From an uncultured Pirellulaceae bacterium (GTDB taxonomy: Bacteria; Planctomycetota; Planctomycetia; Pirellulales; Pirellulaceae): a DNA stretch of 64,000 nucleotides. How positions within the stretch are numbered: the first letter of the stretch is position 1; each line of letters starts with the position of its first letter. Both the position numbers and the translations under genes were made by a program. The DNA lies in NCBI GenBank assembly GCA_937929805.1, contig CALFUT010000009.1, positions 56,253 to 120,252 of the forward strand. The letters run 5' to 3'. Below are positions 25,602 to 34,120 of this stretch, in pieces. A model generated the notes under the pieces. That model saw only the letters and a program-made list of their open reading frames with translations, searched no databases and had not been told where the DNA came from.

Positions 25602-26247
25602 CAAACTAATTGGATTAAGTCTTCTCTTGTTGGCCACCGCTGTCTTCGTTCTCACCTCGCTTTCCAGCGATGCCGTGGCCCAAGAAGGCTCGACCGCCAA
25701 GGCCGGATCAGCAACCAAAGCAGAACCTGCCGCGAAAGAGGGCTCGGCAGCCAAGGAAGCCCCAACCGCCGAACCAATGGAATTCACGTTGGCAGAGGAT
25801 CAACTGGCGTTTGTCGCACCGGGAAAGTGGCAGCGTGTCCAGCCACGAAGCAGGATCTTGGAAGCCGAACTGAAAGTGCCTTCGACGGAGGCCGATGTCC
25901 AAGACGGACGGATCACGATGATGCGTGCCGGAGGTTCGATCCCTGAGAATGTGGCTCGTTGGGAGGGCCAGTTCGCCGGATCGGAAGGTGCCGAAACGGA
26001 GAAAGAGGAGATTGCCGGCAAGACGGTTCACTTCGTCAATATCACTGGGACGTTTCAGGACTCGATGGGACGTGGTCCGTTTGCCGGCGGGAAGAAAGTC
26101 TCGCGCGAGAACTACCAAATGCGTGCGGCGATCGTCGAAACGGGCGATCACGGGAACTACTTCTTCAAATTCATCGGCCCCAAATCGATCGTGGAACCCA
26201 ACGGAGAAGCATTCTCCGCCATGATCCGCAGCATGAAGATCAAGTAG
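25594..26247 (+). CDS. secreted protein of unknown function
   Basis: 217 residues. The signal peptide MRFKLIGLSLLLLATAVFVL ends near DAVAQ, followed by a low-complexity Ala/Lys/Glu/Gly linker of about 30 residues and a folded region of about 150 residues (EFTLAEDQLAFVAPGKWQRV to the C-terminal AMIRSMKIK). I know this domain only as an uncharacterised planctomycete type. The start codon is duplicated: an ATG at 25570 in the first copy of a tandem repeat would add eight residues, and one at 25510 twenty-eight. The ATG at 25594 begins the clean signal peptide. It follows the FabI-like gene by 112 bases and may be cotranscribed. Confidence 0.7.
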   Translation: MRFKLIGLSLLLLATAVFVLTSLSSDAVAQEGSTAKAGSATKAEPAAKEGSAAKEAPTAEPMEFTLAEDQLAFVAPGKWQRVQPRSRILEAELKVPSTEADVQDGRITMMRAGGSIPENVARWEGQFAGSEGAETEKEEIAGKTVHFVNITGTFQDSMGRGPFAGGKKVSRENYQMRAAIVETGDHGNYFFKFIGPKSIVEPNGEAFSAMIRSMKIK

Positions 26248-26329
26248 CCTCGATGATGTTTGTTCGGATAGCAGCACGCAACTGTCAGAAGCAAATAGGT
26301 AGAGACTCGGGTGATGTGTTGGTAGAGGT

Positions 26330-26734
26330 CTATCGTTTCCGCTTCGCAGATTTTACCAACTGTTGGTGAAGCATTTGGACTTCGAGACTGAGCGTCGGCT
26401 CCAATTCAAGCAGTCGCTCGGGGATGTCCATGTTTGCGTGAAGCACTGTTAAGACGAAAATTGCCTTGGTCTGGATGTCGCAGACAAGCAGGTGCTTGTT
26501 GACGCGATAGAAGTAAAGCGAGTTGTGCATGTCTGGCTCAGCCCGCAGCAAGTCGGGGTTGTCTGACAACCGCTGTAACGCCGATTCAAAATCGCCCATA
26601 TAGCGATTAGCAACCCTCTTTCCCCACGTCGCGATTGAATGTTCTTCAATGGCAATCAGATCCTGAAGCGTGCGATCGGTAAGGTGCACGATGATCTTTT
26701 GGCGTGTTCGTTTGCTGGCTCGCTTATCAGTCAA
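26330..26734 (-). CDS. ParE/RelE-superfamily toxin
   Basis: 134 residues. The plasmid-stabilisation fold is seen in LTDRTLQDLIAIEEHSIATW, YMGDFESALQRLSDNPDL and YFYRVNKHLLVCDIQTKAIF followed by VLTVLHANMD. ParE-type toxins poison DNA gyrase, RelE types cleave mRNA; the pattern is nearer ParE. There is a C-terminal extension of about 30 residues beyond the usual end. Translation appears to start at a TTG (26734) overlapping the antitoxin's TGA by four bases, a normal coupling in such operons. Confidence 0.8.
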   Translation of the reverse strand: MTDKRASKRTRQKIIVHLTDRTLQDLIAIEEHSIATWGKRVANRYMGDFESALQRLSDNPDLLRAEPDMHNSLYFYRVNKHLLVCDIQTKAIFVLTVLHANMDIPERLLELEPTLSLEVQMLHQQLVKSAKRKR

Positions 26735-26979
26735 CGCTTCGCCTTTTTCAACAGGCTCTGAAGGTCACCATTGAACTTGACGGTGCGACCAGCGATCGCG
26801 TCTTGATAGCCTGCCAGTATCGAATCACGAGCAATGGCAGCTTCTTGGCGATTCTTTTTCTCTCGCAACAAGTCACGAACGAACTCGCTTGGTGTCGCGT
26901 AAACCGTTCCGTCTCCAGAATTTTGGTCGACGAAGGCGCGAAGCTCATCGGTAAGAGAAAGATTGAGTGACGATCCCAT
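26731..26979 (-). CDS. ParD-type antitoxin
   Basis: 82 residues. The N-terminus is a ribbon-helix-helix DNA-binding domain (MGSSLNLSLTDELRAFVDQN then ATPSEFVRDLLREKK) and the C-terminal part would wrap the toxin. The ATG at 26979 is chosen because the promoter found upstream would start transcription near 27020, ruling out longer versions. It overlaps the toxin gene by four bases. Confidence 0.85.
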   Translation of the reverse strand: MGSSLNLSLTDELRAFVDQNSGDGTVYATPSEFVRDLLREKKNRQEAAIARDSILAGYQDAIAGRTVKFNGDLQSLLKKAKR

Positions 26980-27026
26980 CAGGCTGATTCCCTCGCTACA
27001 CACAGTTTTCAAAACCAACTGAGTGA

Positions 27027-27058
27027 ACGATACCCGGCATGACGCATATTGTCAATAT
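27027..27058 (-). promoter_or_regulatory. parDE promoter with overlapping palindromic operator
   Basis: On the minus strand TTGACA (27050-27055) and TATCGT (27027-27032) are separated by exactly 17 bases, a good sigma-70-type match. The -35 box lies within a perfect 13-base palindrome, ATATTGTCAATAT (27046-27058), a fitting site for autorepression by the ribbon-helix-helix antitoxin. The antitoxin ATG is 48 bases downstream of the -10. Confidence 0.7.
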
Positions 27059-27152
27059 TTGCCATTTAGATTGGCTCAAGGATATGCTTTGTCACCTCCC
27101 AGCGTTTTTGTTACGCGGATCGGCGATAGACCGAGGGAGACGGCGAAAGAGA

Positions 27153-28262
27153 TCAACTTCGATATTCCTTCAACGCGGCGATCGTGGCTTGGATGTCATC
27201 GGGCATCGGTGCTTCGACGGTCATCCGTTCCCCAGTGACCGGGTGATCGAACTCGATCGATCGAGCATGCAATGCCTGCCGGTTCAGCAGCGGCGCGTCA
27301 TCGGTTGGGCTTTTGGAAAAATCTTTCAACGTGACGCTGGCTCGACCACTGTAGAGTTTGTCGCACAAGACCGGGCAGCCAACATGAGCCATGTGAATGC
27401 GAATTTGATGCGTCCGCCCGGTTTTCGGTTTGACTAAGACCGTTGCAAAGCCTTGGTAGCGGTCAATGACTTCGTAAAACGAGACGGCGTTACGTGAGGA
27501 AGAATGGTTTTCACGGATCGCTTTTTTTTCCCGCTGGTACGGATGATCGCCGATGGGTTTATCGATCTGATCACGGTCGCGGTCTGGAGCCGGCGTCACG
27601 ATCGTCAGATATTCCTTGTTCACTGTCCGAGCTTCAAATTGTGACGATAGCGCCGAGTGAGCGTGATCCGTTCTGGCGACAAGGATGACGCCGCTGGTGT
27701 CTCGATCCAGCCGGTGGACGATACCGGGCCGAGTCGGTCCGCCGATCGTGCTAAGCGTTTCAAAATGATAAGCCAATGCTGAAGTGAGCGTGCCGGCCCA
27801 GTGCCCCTTGGCCGGATGGACGACCATGTTGGGCGGCTTATTGATCGCGACAAAATGCTCGTCTTCATAAAGAATGTCCAGCGAGATCGCCTCGGGGATC
27901 GGGGTCTCTGGCGTCCTCTCAGGTGGGCAGAACCGAACTGTTTGGTCGGCCTTGAGCCGCAGCGATGACTTCGCTTTCTTGTTGTCTACCAAGACAGAGC
28001 CGTCCGCAATCGCACGCTGAAGTTTGACGCGACTAAACCCTCCAAAATGTTTGACCAAAAAAGAATCGAGTCGCTGACCATGTTCGGAGGATTCAACGAT
28101 GCAGGTCTGCCAAACGGGCTCGGGGTTGGTTTCGCTCAAGAGACAACTTGTTGGTGGAGACAGATAGGGAACGGAGGTGAGCCGAATCGCGTTTGTGAAA
28201 ATACGGACTGGATAGCCGGCAGAGCCGGTTACAGAACTCACATTCAGCACGATTGTACGCAT
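27153..28262 (-). CDS. RluD-family pseudouridine synthase
   Basis: An RNA-modifying enzyme that isomerises uridine to pseudouridine, probably in 23S rRNA helix 69. An S4 RNA-binding domain (about residues 62-120: QRLDSFLVKHFGGFSRVKLQ) is followed by the RluA catalytic domain with the catalytic Asp in GIVHRLDRDTSGVILVA, INKPPNMVVHPAKG and the KTGRTHQIRIHMAHVGCPVL motif. The whole is 369 residues from the ATG at 28262, but the first 45 or so are not RluD-like, so a start nearer codon 40 (for example a TTG at the LLSETNPEP stretch) is likely. Confidence 0.88.
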   Translation of the reverse strand: MRTIVLNVSSVTGSAGYPVRIFTNAIRLTSVPYLSPPTSCLLSETNPEPVWQTCIVESSEHGQRLDSFLVKHFGGFSRVKLQRAIADGSVLVDNKKAKSSLRLKADQTVRFCPPERTPETPIPEAISLDILYEDEHFVAINKPPNMVVHPAKGHWAGTLTSALAYHFETLSTIGGPTRPGIVHRLDRDTSGVILVARTDHAHSALSSQFEARTVNKEYLTIVTPAPDRDRDQIDKPIGDHPYQREKKAIRENHSSSRNAVSFYEVIDRYQGFATVLVKPKTGRTHQIRIHMAHVGCPVLCDKLYSGRASVTLKDFSKSPTDDAPLLNRQALHARSIEFDHPVTGERMTVEAPMPDDIQATIAALKEYRS

Positions 28263-28398
28263 TGCGCGTGTCTTCGATAAGTGATTTGCCCAGTTTTCGC
28301 TGGTGTGGCTGTGCCGGCATGGTTAAGCTATAGATCGTGCGGCAAGCAGGCCAGCACGTTGTAATCCAGCAGGATTCACGCGGAACACGGAGTCGGTT

Positions 28399-28971
28399 GT
28401 GGCGAAAACGGAAAAACTTGGCTACTGCGAAAGGTGCGGGGAGAACACTTGGTTCCGACTCGTTGACGCCCAGTTTTTGCGTCGACCGCTGGCTTGGGGT
28501 TTGACGCGGATGTCGCTAGGCCCATGGTTCTGCCATCAATGTCGAGGCGAACGTCAGACGGTTCACCGGCCCTTAAAATCAAATGCCGACGATGTCCATC
28601 GAGCTGAAGCCTCGGTGTCCGTTGGGAATTTTATTCGCGGCGAATCCAATCTGGTGATGCAAAGCACTCGATCCAGTCGGTACACAGAAAAGTTCCGAGC
28701 CGGCGTTGTGCAGCGAATTCTAGACGGCAAACAAACTCTGTCGCAGATCGCGGAAGAATTGGATGTTCCTCAGCCGGATCTTCTAGTTTGGATCGCGCAA
28801 CAATTTGACCAGAAACAGCAGCGGATCGAACAGCTGTCACGAACCGTTCGGCAGCTAGGTGAACTGGCACCTGAGCAGGCAAGGCTGGAAACGAAGGTGG
28901 AGCTGGAATCGAGAGCGAGTGATTTTGCAGCGGATCAGGATGTGATCGATGGTCGAGTCAATCGCAGCTAG
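28399..28971 (+). CDS. zinc-ribbon / transposase-like HTH protein, copy 1
   Basis: 190 residues in three parts: an N-terminal CxxC...CxxC pair (GYCERCGENTWFRL at 8-21 and GPWFCHQCRGE at about 41-51), likely a zinc ribbon; an orfA-type helix-turn-helix of the IS3/IS911 kind (YTEKFRAGVVQRILDG then LSQIAEELDVPQPDLLVW); and a coiled coil (QFDQKQQRIEQLSRTVRQLG). No catalytic transposase domain is present, so it is more likely a DNA-binding regulator built from a transposase HTH. The start is a GTG at 28399 preceded by GGAG. The next gene is a diverged paralogue with the same layout. Confidence 0.65.
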   Translation: MAKTEKLGYCERCGENTWFRLVDAQFLRRPLAWGLTRMSLGPWFCHQCRGERQTVHRPLKSNADDVHRAEASVSVGNFIRGESNLVMQSTRSSRYTEKFRAGVVQRILDGKQTLSQIAEELDVPQPDLLVWIAQQFDQKQQRIEQLSRTVRQLGELAPEQARLETKVELESRASDFAADQDVIDGRVNRS

Positions 28972-29155
28972 ATTCAAAAGTTCAGCTGCAGCTGAGACTG
29001 TAGCGTATTGCCAGAAATGATGCGGTGAGTTCTGATTGTTACCACCGGCAAAGGCGAACCTCTGAAAATGGAAAATATTGACTCAAAAGCTAGAGTTTCT
29101 GGCGTTCGTTGGTTAGACTCTCATGTGTCGAGATCGAGTTTGCTCTGGGGCGAGT

Positions 29156-29788
29156 ATGGACAAACAAGCTAGAACTGGTTACTGCGTCGGTTGTGCTCAT
29201 AATACGGAGCACAATCGCTACGTTGGCTCTGTATTGATCGCGGCTATGCATTCGGTGATTCGTTTGTTTGCTAGCCGGGGGGGCTACGGACCTTGGTATT
29301 GTGTTCAGTGCCGCCGAATTTCTTCGTTTGCTCAGGATCCGTTCATCGGGCGTAAAGAGTATGCGGAAGGAGGTGCCGATTACCCTCAAGCTGCCGATGT
29401 CCGCCAGGCAGTGGGGCTTGTCCCCGGTAGTCTAGGAAAAATGCAGGAGAAGTCAGTGAGTCATTACTCCGAAAAATACCGCTACGGTGTTGCTAGGCGA
29501 ATTGTTCGCGAAGAGGTGACGTTTAAGCAAATCAGTGAAGAGATTGGCGCGCCCAGAAGAGAGATATGGAGTTGGTTGGTCGAGCTTTTTTTGAACGATC
29601 AACGACGGATCGAACAGCTAAAACGACGAGTCCGTTATCTTGAGGACGCGCTAGGAAAAGGTGTTTTGGCGGGGGAAGCTGCTGAAAGGCATGATGAGTG
29701 GAACGAGGCTGAGTCGTGGTCGACCATTGTCGTGGGGGTTCAGGTGGAGGAATTGCCACATGTTTCTTCCTCAAAGTTCGCCCGTTAG
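29156..29788 (+). CDS. zinc-ribbon / transposase-like HTH protein, copy 2
   Basis: 210 residues, paralogous to the preceding gene: CxxC pairs in GYCVGCAHNTEHNRY and GPWYCVQCRRI, helix-turn-helix YSEKYRYGVARRIVREEVTF then KQISEEIGAPRREIWSWL, and coiled coil NDQRRIEQLKRRVRYLEDAL. The copies share motif order and spacing but differ widely elsewhere, so the duplication is old. The ATG at 29156 has a GGGGCGAG site just upstream. The C-terminal 40 residues are unlike copy 1. No function is known. Confidence 0.65.
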   Translation: MDKQARTGYCVGCAHNTEHNRYVGSVLIAAMHSVIRLFASRGGYGPWYCVQCRRISSFAQDPFIGRKEYAEGGADYPQAADVRQAVGLVPGSLGKMQEKSVSHYSEKYRYGVARRIVREEVTFKQISEEIGAPRREIWSWLVELFLNDQRRIEQLKRRVRYLEDALGKGVLAGEAAERHDEWNEAESWSTIVVGVQVEELPHVSSSKFAR

Positions 29789-29877
29789 GTAAAACCGATT
29801 TTAGGTGGTTGTTGTTCCTTGCTGTTTGTTGACTGGATTTGTCTTTAGATGCTCACTTACGGTTGGGCAAGTTAACT

Positions 29878-30105
29878 ATGAGATTTATTGAACTGACAGG
29901 TCGACAACTAGAAGTTGTGATTAACGACGGGGAACTGCACTCAGCGGATCTCGGTGCCGCCGGCGTTTCTGCCGACTCGATTGTAAGAGTCAACCAGCAA
30001 GGTGATATCGAAGTGCGTCGTCCGAACAAGTGGGCGGTGATCGGCGGTTTGCTGGGTAACTTCGAGGAGCGGATTCGAGAAACGACAGGCTGCGATTGGG
30101 TCTGA
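29878..30105 (+). CDS. small conserved-looking protein of unknown function
   Basis: 75 residues starting MRFIELTGRQLEVVINDGEL. It has a short beta-rich N-terminus, a Gly-rich central WAVIGGLLGNF and ends in TTGCDWV. There is no signal peptide. I do not recognise the family. The ATG at 29878 gives the compact form; an upstream start at 29839 adds 13 weak residues. It lies between the HTH paralogues and the convergent kinase. Confidence 0.5.
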   Translation: MRFIELTGRQLEVVINDGELHSADLGAAGVSADSIVRVNQQGDIEVRRPNKWAVIGGLLGNFEERIRETTGCDWV

Positions 30106-30164
30106 AATCGTGCCTTCCAAGCAATCGTTTGAGTATTTCTTGGTCGGAGCGACTCGATCAAAGA

Positions 30165-31397
30165 TCAAACTTCGTCGCCGTTGCCCGGCTTCAGTTCCAA
30201 CAATTCTTCGATCCAGAGACGAATGTCATGGTTATATTCCATCGACATGTCGGTCTTGATTAGCTGACGGAGAATTGCCGACGCTCCCTCCGATGCTAGG
30301 TTGGCCGCTTCAGCACTTTCGAAGCGGAACTCCGGGTCGGGCGCGATCAGGCCTCGGCAAAACGACATCAGCAGATCGTTGCGAGCAACATCTTCTGGCA
30401 AAATGTCTTCCAGACGATTGATCAGGTTTCGTTTGCCTTCGATCAAACTGTTCAGGTCGTCAGATTGCCTTGAAAGAGTCCGTCCGGACAGTAGTTCGAT
30501 GACCACATAACCTAGGCTGGCCAGATCGCTTTGTGCCGTGTTTGCGCTTCCGGACAGAACTTCCGGTGCGGCGTACGCTGGCGTGCAAGAGCGTCGTGGC
30601 GGCGCTTCTTCAATATGAAACGCGGTTCCAAAGTCAATCAGTTTGGAGTACCCACTGCTCTTGAGCATGATGTTGCCGGGTTTAACGTCGCCGTGAACAA
30701 GCCCATTGCGATGCATGGCGCCCAATGCCGCGAGGCATTCGGTCACGATGGATATGGCAACACCGGTCTTGAAACGAGGATGCTCAGGGCCCGCGGTGAC
30801 CAGCGTTTCATTGACGTGTTTCCACCGTTTTTCGCTGAAGCGCTCCTTGATGATTCCGAGCATTCGCGGCGTCAACAGTCGTCGGAGATCGAATCCCTCG
30901 ACCCACTCCATGACCATCATCCGAATACTGTCACGATCAAGGAAATTCTCAACCACCAACAGGTTTTCGTGCTGGATCCGAGCGACGCTGGATGCAACCT
31001 CGGCCTGCCGACGCATGTCTAATTCGTAATCGTCGATCGAGCGATATCGTTCGGGCGAGAAAATCTTCAACGCGACTGGTAGCGTGAATCCATCAGCGCC
31101 CCGTCGTTCTGTCAGGAAAACAACTCCTTGGCCGCCGGCTCCTAGCTTCTTCTGCAGCGTCAGGTGAGAGGTCCAGCTTTGGCGGTTACGGCCAACGACC
31201 GATTCGTAAACCTTCAGCAGTTCCGAGCATTCCTGCGACGCGTCAAACTCTTCGCGCGTTACCGTGGCATCAAGGTCGTCTTCACCCGAGGTCGTGAACA
31301 GGTGAAGTCGAGACAGGTCCGAATTGTCTGCTTCATTGACTATGGCTGAATCTGTGCTGGCTAAGGTTGTCAGGCTTTGATGCCTTGACTCGGGCAA
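30165..31397 (-). CDS. serine/threonine protein kinase (Hanks type)
   Basis: A cytosolic kinase of about 410 residues. After an acidic 75-residue leader come the kinase motifs: Gly loop LGAGGQGVVF (85-94), ATP-binding Lys111 in VALKIF, Glu134 in the C-helix, the catalytic loop VHGDVKPGN with Asp237 and DFG at 255-257. The catalytic loop is HGD, not HRD, so it is a non-RD kinase. No transmembrane helix or sensor domain is present. The last 60 residues continue beyond the fold and may be regulatory. The start appears to be a TTG at 31397 and is uncertain. It lies 45 bases behind the hydroxyacid dehydrogenase on the same strand and could share its transcript. Confidence 0.82.
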   Translation of the reverse strand: MPESRHQSLTTLASTDSAIVNEADNSDLSRLHLFTTSGEDDLDATVTREEFDASQECSELLKVYESVVGRNRQSWTSHLTLQKKLGAGGQGVVFLTERRGADGFTLPVALKIFSPERYRSIDDYELDMRRQAEVASSVARIQHENLLVVENFLDRDSIRMMVMEWVEGFDLRRLLTPRMLGIIKERFSEKRWKHVNETLVTAGPEHPRFKTGVAISIVTECLAALGAMHRNGLVHGDVKPGNIMLKSSGYSKLIDFGTAFHIEEAPPRRSCTPAYAAPEVLSGSANTAQSDLASLGYVVIELLSGRTLSRQSDDLNSLIEGKRNLINRLEDILPEDVARNDLLMSFCRGLIAPDPEFRFESAEAANLASEGASAILRQLIKTDMSMEYNHDIRLWIEELLELKPGNGDEV

Positions 31398-31442
31398 TTT
31401 CGAATAGAGAACAATGCGGTTTCCGCAGCAGGTAATCTGACT

Positions 31443-32453
31443 TCAACACCAACTCCTGTCAACTCGGTGCTCAGGCCGCGGGAACCCCAGCGGCTTGTCA
31501 ACGAGGTTCAGCGGTGTCTGATTGTTACGAAATCGATTGAGGTTTTCACAGAACAGGTCTATCGTCACCGGTATGCGGCGTGAGGACTGAGCCCCCACAT
31601 GGGGAGTAATGATGACGTTGTCCATGTCCCATAGAGGGCTGGATGGTTCAATAGGTTCAGGGTCCGCCACGTCTAAGCCCGCTGCCCCAATTTGGCCAAT
31701 CTGAAGGCTTTGGACAAGCGCATCTTGCTGGACGACCGAACCTCGACCGACGTTCACAAAGTATGCACCTCGTTTACACGCAGCAAATTGACGATCACCA
31801 AAGCTGTGCTCGTTGGTTTTCGATAACGGTAGCGTGATGATCACAACGTCCGCGTCAGTTAGCATCTGATCAGTTTGGGTGTCCGAAAAAATCTGGTCGA
31901 CCAGCCCGCTTTCGACATGCGATTGACATGCATCTGGAAAGCAATCGCTGGCAACAATTCGATCAACCATCGGACGGAGCACTTGGGCGATCCGCTGCCC
32001 GTTTCCGCCAAACCCAATAATGGCAACGGACTTGCCATACAGGTCGTCAGTCGGACGTCTGACGTATTCGCGAGCTTGTTGAGCGTGGAAAAAAATGGGC
32101 AGACGCCTGACCAATCCCATCAGTAACGCCATCGTCGTTTCGGCAACCGGATTCGAAAACAATGCCGAGCATCCGCTAACCATGATCGGCGACGCAATGA
32201 CTTCCGGTACTAGGCAGTGGTCCAGTCCTGCGGCGGACGATTGAATCCATTGCAGCCGACCTTGCTTGACGACTTTCGCCCAGTCGACCGGTGTTTTGGC
32301 ATGCCCGCAGAAAATGTCTGCGTCAAAAATGTTTTGACCGATCGTTTCTTGGCTGGCAACGATCACTTTGAAGTCGTCTTTGGACGCTTCGCGAATCTGC
32401 GCGATATGAGGTTCTTGCAGCGGAAAGCACAATACGATGTTTTTGGTTGACAT
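31443..32453 (-). CDS. D-isomer 2-hydroxyacid dehydrogenase
   Basis: A 336-residue NAD-dependent dehydrogenase that interconverts 2-keto and 2-hydroxy acids. The Rossmann motif is GFGGNGQRIAQVL (about residue 145), with the substrate Arg in FVNVGRGSVV, the Glu in DVADPEPIEPS and the catalytic His in ITPHVGAQS. The length is that of the glyoxylate/hydroxypyruvate reductase and D-3-phosphoglycerate group; the substrate is not identified. Start ATG at 32453, divergent from mazG. Confidence 0.88.
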   Translation of the reverse strand: MSTKNIVLCFPLQEPHIAQIREASKDDFKVIVASQETIGQNIFDADIFCGHAKTPVDWAKVVKQGRLQWIQSSAAGLDHCLVPEVIASPIMVSGCSALFSNPVAETTMALLMGLVRRLPIFFHAQQAREYVRRPTDDLYGKSVAIIGFGGNGQRIAQVLRPMVDRIVASDCFPDACQSHVESGLVDQIFSDTQTDQMLTDADVVIITLPLSKTNEHSFGDRQFAACKRGAYFVNVGRGSVVQQDALVQSLQIGQIGAAGLDVADPEPIEPSSPLWDMDNVIITPHVGAQSSRRIPVTIDLFCENLNRFRNNQTPLNLVDKPLGFPRPEHRVDRSWC

Positions 32454-32754
32454 CAGGTTCAGAAAAGTTTTAAACAGGAAAAAAAGGATCGGTGATTGCC
32501 GTCACTGGCAGCAACATCGAACCCGGACGTTCACGTTACGTGTCTCCGGCCGATGTTCAGCGAGCCACCTAGCCAGACGCAAACCGACTTGCTGAAACCA
32601 GTTCCTTCACGGACAATTGAGCGGAGTATCATACCGCAATCTTCCGTCTGGAACATCTTGTCTTTGCTTTACGCTCCTTGGTACGCCGGTCGATCGTGCC
32701 GATGCGACCGCCGGGCTAATCGTTGAACCTGTTTTGTTTGAGGCATCCTGAGTT
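32454..32754. other. intergenic region between divergent dehydrogenase and mazG genes
   Basis: 301 bases holding promoters for both sides. No repeat, hairpin or small gene is convincing. Confidence 0.4.
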
Positions 32755-33114
32755 ATGACCCTGCCCGAATTTGACGCTTCCGCTTTGACCCTCGCGGATG
32801 CTCAACGCAAAGTCGACGATTGGATCAACGAGGTTGGCGTTCGATATTTTTCAGAATTGACGAATCTTGCTCAGTTGGTTGAAGAAGTGGGAGAGCTTTC
32901 AAGGATCGTATCTAGAACTTATGGCGAGCAAAGCTTCAAGCCGGGGGAAAGCCCGTCGGACCTGAGCGGCGAGCTGGCCGACGTATTGTTTGTGTTGATT
33001 TGCCTTGCCAATCAGACGGGAGTGGATCTAACCGAGGCGTTGAACAGAACCTTAGAGAAGAAAACGGCTCGGGACCGAGACCGTCATCAGAACAACCCAA
33101 AGCTGCAATCCTGA
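32755..33114 (+). CDS. MazG-type nucleotide pyrophosphohydrolase
   Basis: 119 residues, a single MazG-like domain as in the small dCTPase/iMazG group rather than the double-domain E. coli MazG. The metal-binding ExxE...ExxD pattern is in LAQLVEEVGELSRIV and GELADVLFVLICLANQ. It hydrolyses noncanonical or excess NTPs to NMP and pyrophosphate. Start ATG at 32755; it is the first of several plus-strand genes reaching polX. Confidence 0.82.
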   Translation: MTLPEFDASALTLADAQRKVDDWINEVGVRYFSELTNLAQLVEEVGELSRIVSRTYGEQSFKPGESPSDLSGELADVLFVLICLANQTGVDLTEALNRTLEKKTARDRDRHQNNPKLQS

Positions 33115-33323
33115 TTCGTGTTTACCTGCTGTGCCGCGTTTACCGAAATCAGTGAAGATTTCGGGTTGGACAATTTGTTCACGGACGCGCATACTCTTGG
33201 GTCGTTTTAGGATTTTCGTGTCAGAACGCGTTCTGCACTTTCGCGGCTGCTCGGTCATCTTGCAGCCGCTCTTTACGATCTGTCGGACCGACAAGGCGGA
33301 TCAATGTTGAACAGGAGAATCGA

Positions 33324-33818
33324 GTGAGTATTACCGTCATGCGAAAAGTCCAATTCTGCGCCGGGCATCGCTTGCTGGGTCACGAGGGAAAGTGCGCCAA
33401 TTTGCATGGACACAATTATCTGGTCGAGTTTCACGTGACTGGTCGCGAAGTTGATGAACTTGGACGCGTTGTAGATTTTGCGGTGATCAACAAATTGTTC
33501 AAAGGCTGGATCGACGACAATTGGGACCACGGCTTCATCGTTTGGGACCAAGATAAAAACGCAATCGATGCCCTCAAACAGGTCGAACCTAATAAGATCT
33601 ATCAGTTGCCCTGCAATCCGACCGCAGAAAACATGGCAAGGTATCTGCTGACAGAGATCAGCCCCAGCCTGATTGATAACATCGAGGGCTATGATTTGCA
33701 GATGACAAAAGTCGTCGTTTGGGAAACGGAAAACGCGTACGCGGAAGCAACGCTAGACGCAAAACCTGAGTCATTGCCCGAAATGACTGACCAGGTGCGG
33801 AACGCGATCTACAGCTAA
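33324..33818 (+). CDS. queD: 6-carboxy-5,6,7,8-tetrahydropterin synthase (QueD) or pterin synthase homologue
   Basis: 164 residues, cytosolic. Zinc ligands are in FCAGHRLL and LHGHNYLV, and the catalytic Cys in GKCANLHGHN. Later motifs are VVDFAVINKLFKGWID and the WDHGFIV segment. In bacteria the enzyme makes the queuosine precursor from dihydroneopterin triphosphate; a pterin (PTPS) role is also possible. No other que gene is visible. The start is a GTG at 33324 with GGAG nine bases upstream. Confidence 0.82.
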   Translation: MSITVMRKVQFCAGHRLLGHEGKCANLHGHNYLVEFHVTGREVDELGRVVDFAVINKLFKGWIDDNWDHGFIVWDQDKNAIDALKQVEPNKIYQLPCNPTAENMARYLLTEISPSLIDNIEGYDLQMTKVVVWETENAYAEATLDAKPESLPEMTDQVRNAIYS

Positions 33819-33885
33819 TTCTCGGCGAGCCGTTTGAGGAAGCTAGTTGGACAGCGCCACTTTCGATGAATGAAACCGATGTTGG

Positions 33886-33961
33886 AAGGGGAAGGCTCCG
33901 TCCGCCCCATGTGGATGGTTAAGTTTTTTGCTCCGCGTGGCTCGGACGGAGCCTCGCCCTC
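33886..33961. repeat. inverted repeat, GGCTCCGTCCG family
   Basis: Left arm contains AAGGCTCCGTCCG (to 33904) and right arm CGGACGGAGCCTCGCC (from 33943); GGCTCCGTCCG and CGGACGGAGCC are perfect complements around a 38-base centre. The element sits between queD and polX. Open frames through it translate to the REGEAPSEPRG peptide often mis-annotated in Rhodopirellula-type genomes. Confidence 0.75.
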
Positions 33962-34120
33962 CCGACGACACACTGCGGGAAACTCGGCAGCACTCAGATT
34001 TCCACGCCCGTTAGGTGATAGCGACAAAAAATGCACAGGCTGCCAATATCGAGAGACAGACTGAGCAAGTGGGCGATCACCGGACTACATCGCATCTCGC
34101 TGCGGCGATAGAATCAGGGC

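Noticed and set aside
28399..29788. Insertion sequence called from the transposase-like helix-turn-helix genes
   Set aside because: No DDE transposase domain, no OrfB, no terminal inverted repeats or target duplication.
33115..33323. preQ1 riboswitch ahead of queD
   Set aside because: I see no matching aptamer pattern (no clear C-rich loop and A-rich tail next to the ribosome-binding site).
33815..34036. Minus-strand open frame translating to REGEAPSEPRG
   Set aside because: It is generated by the dispersed inverted repeat at 33886-33961, not by a gene.
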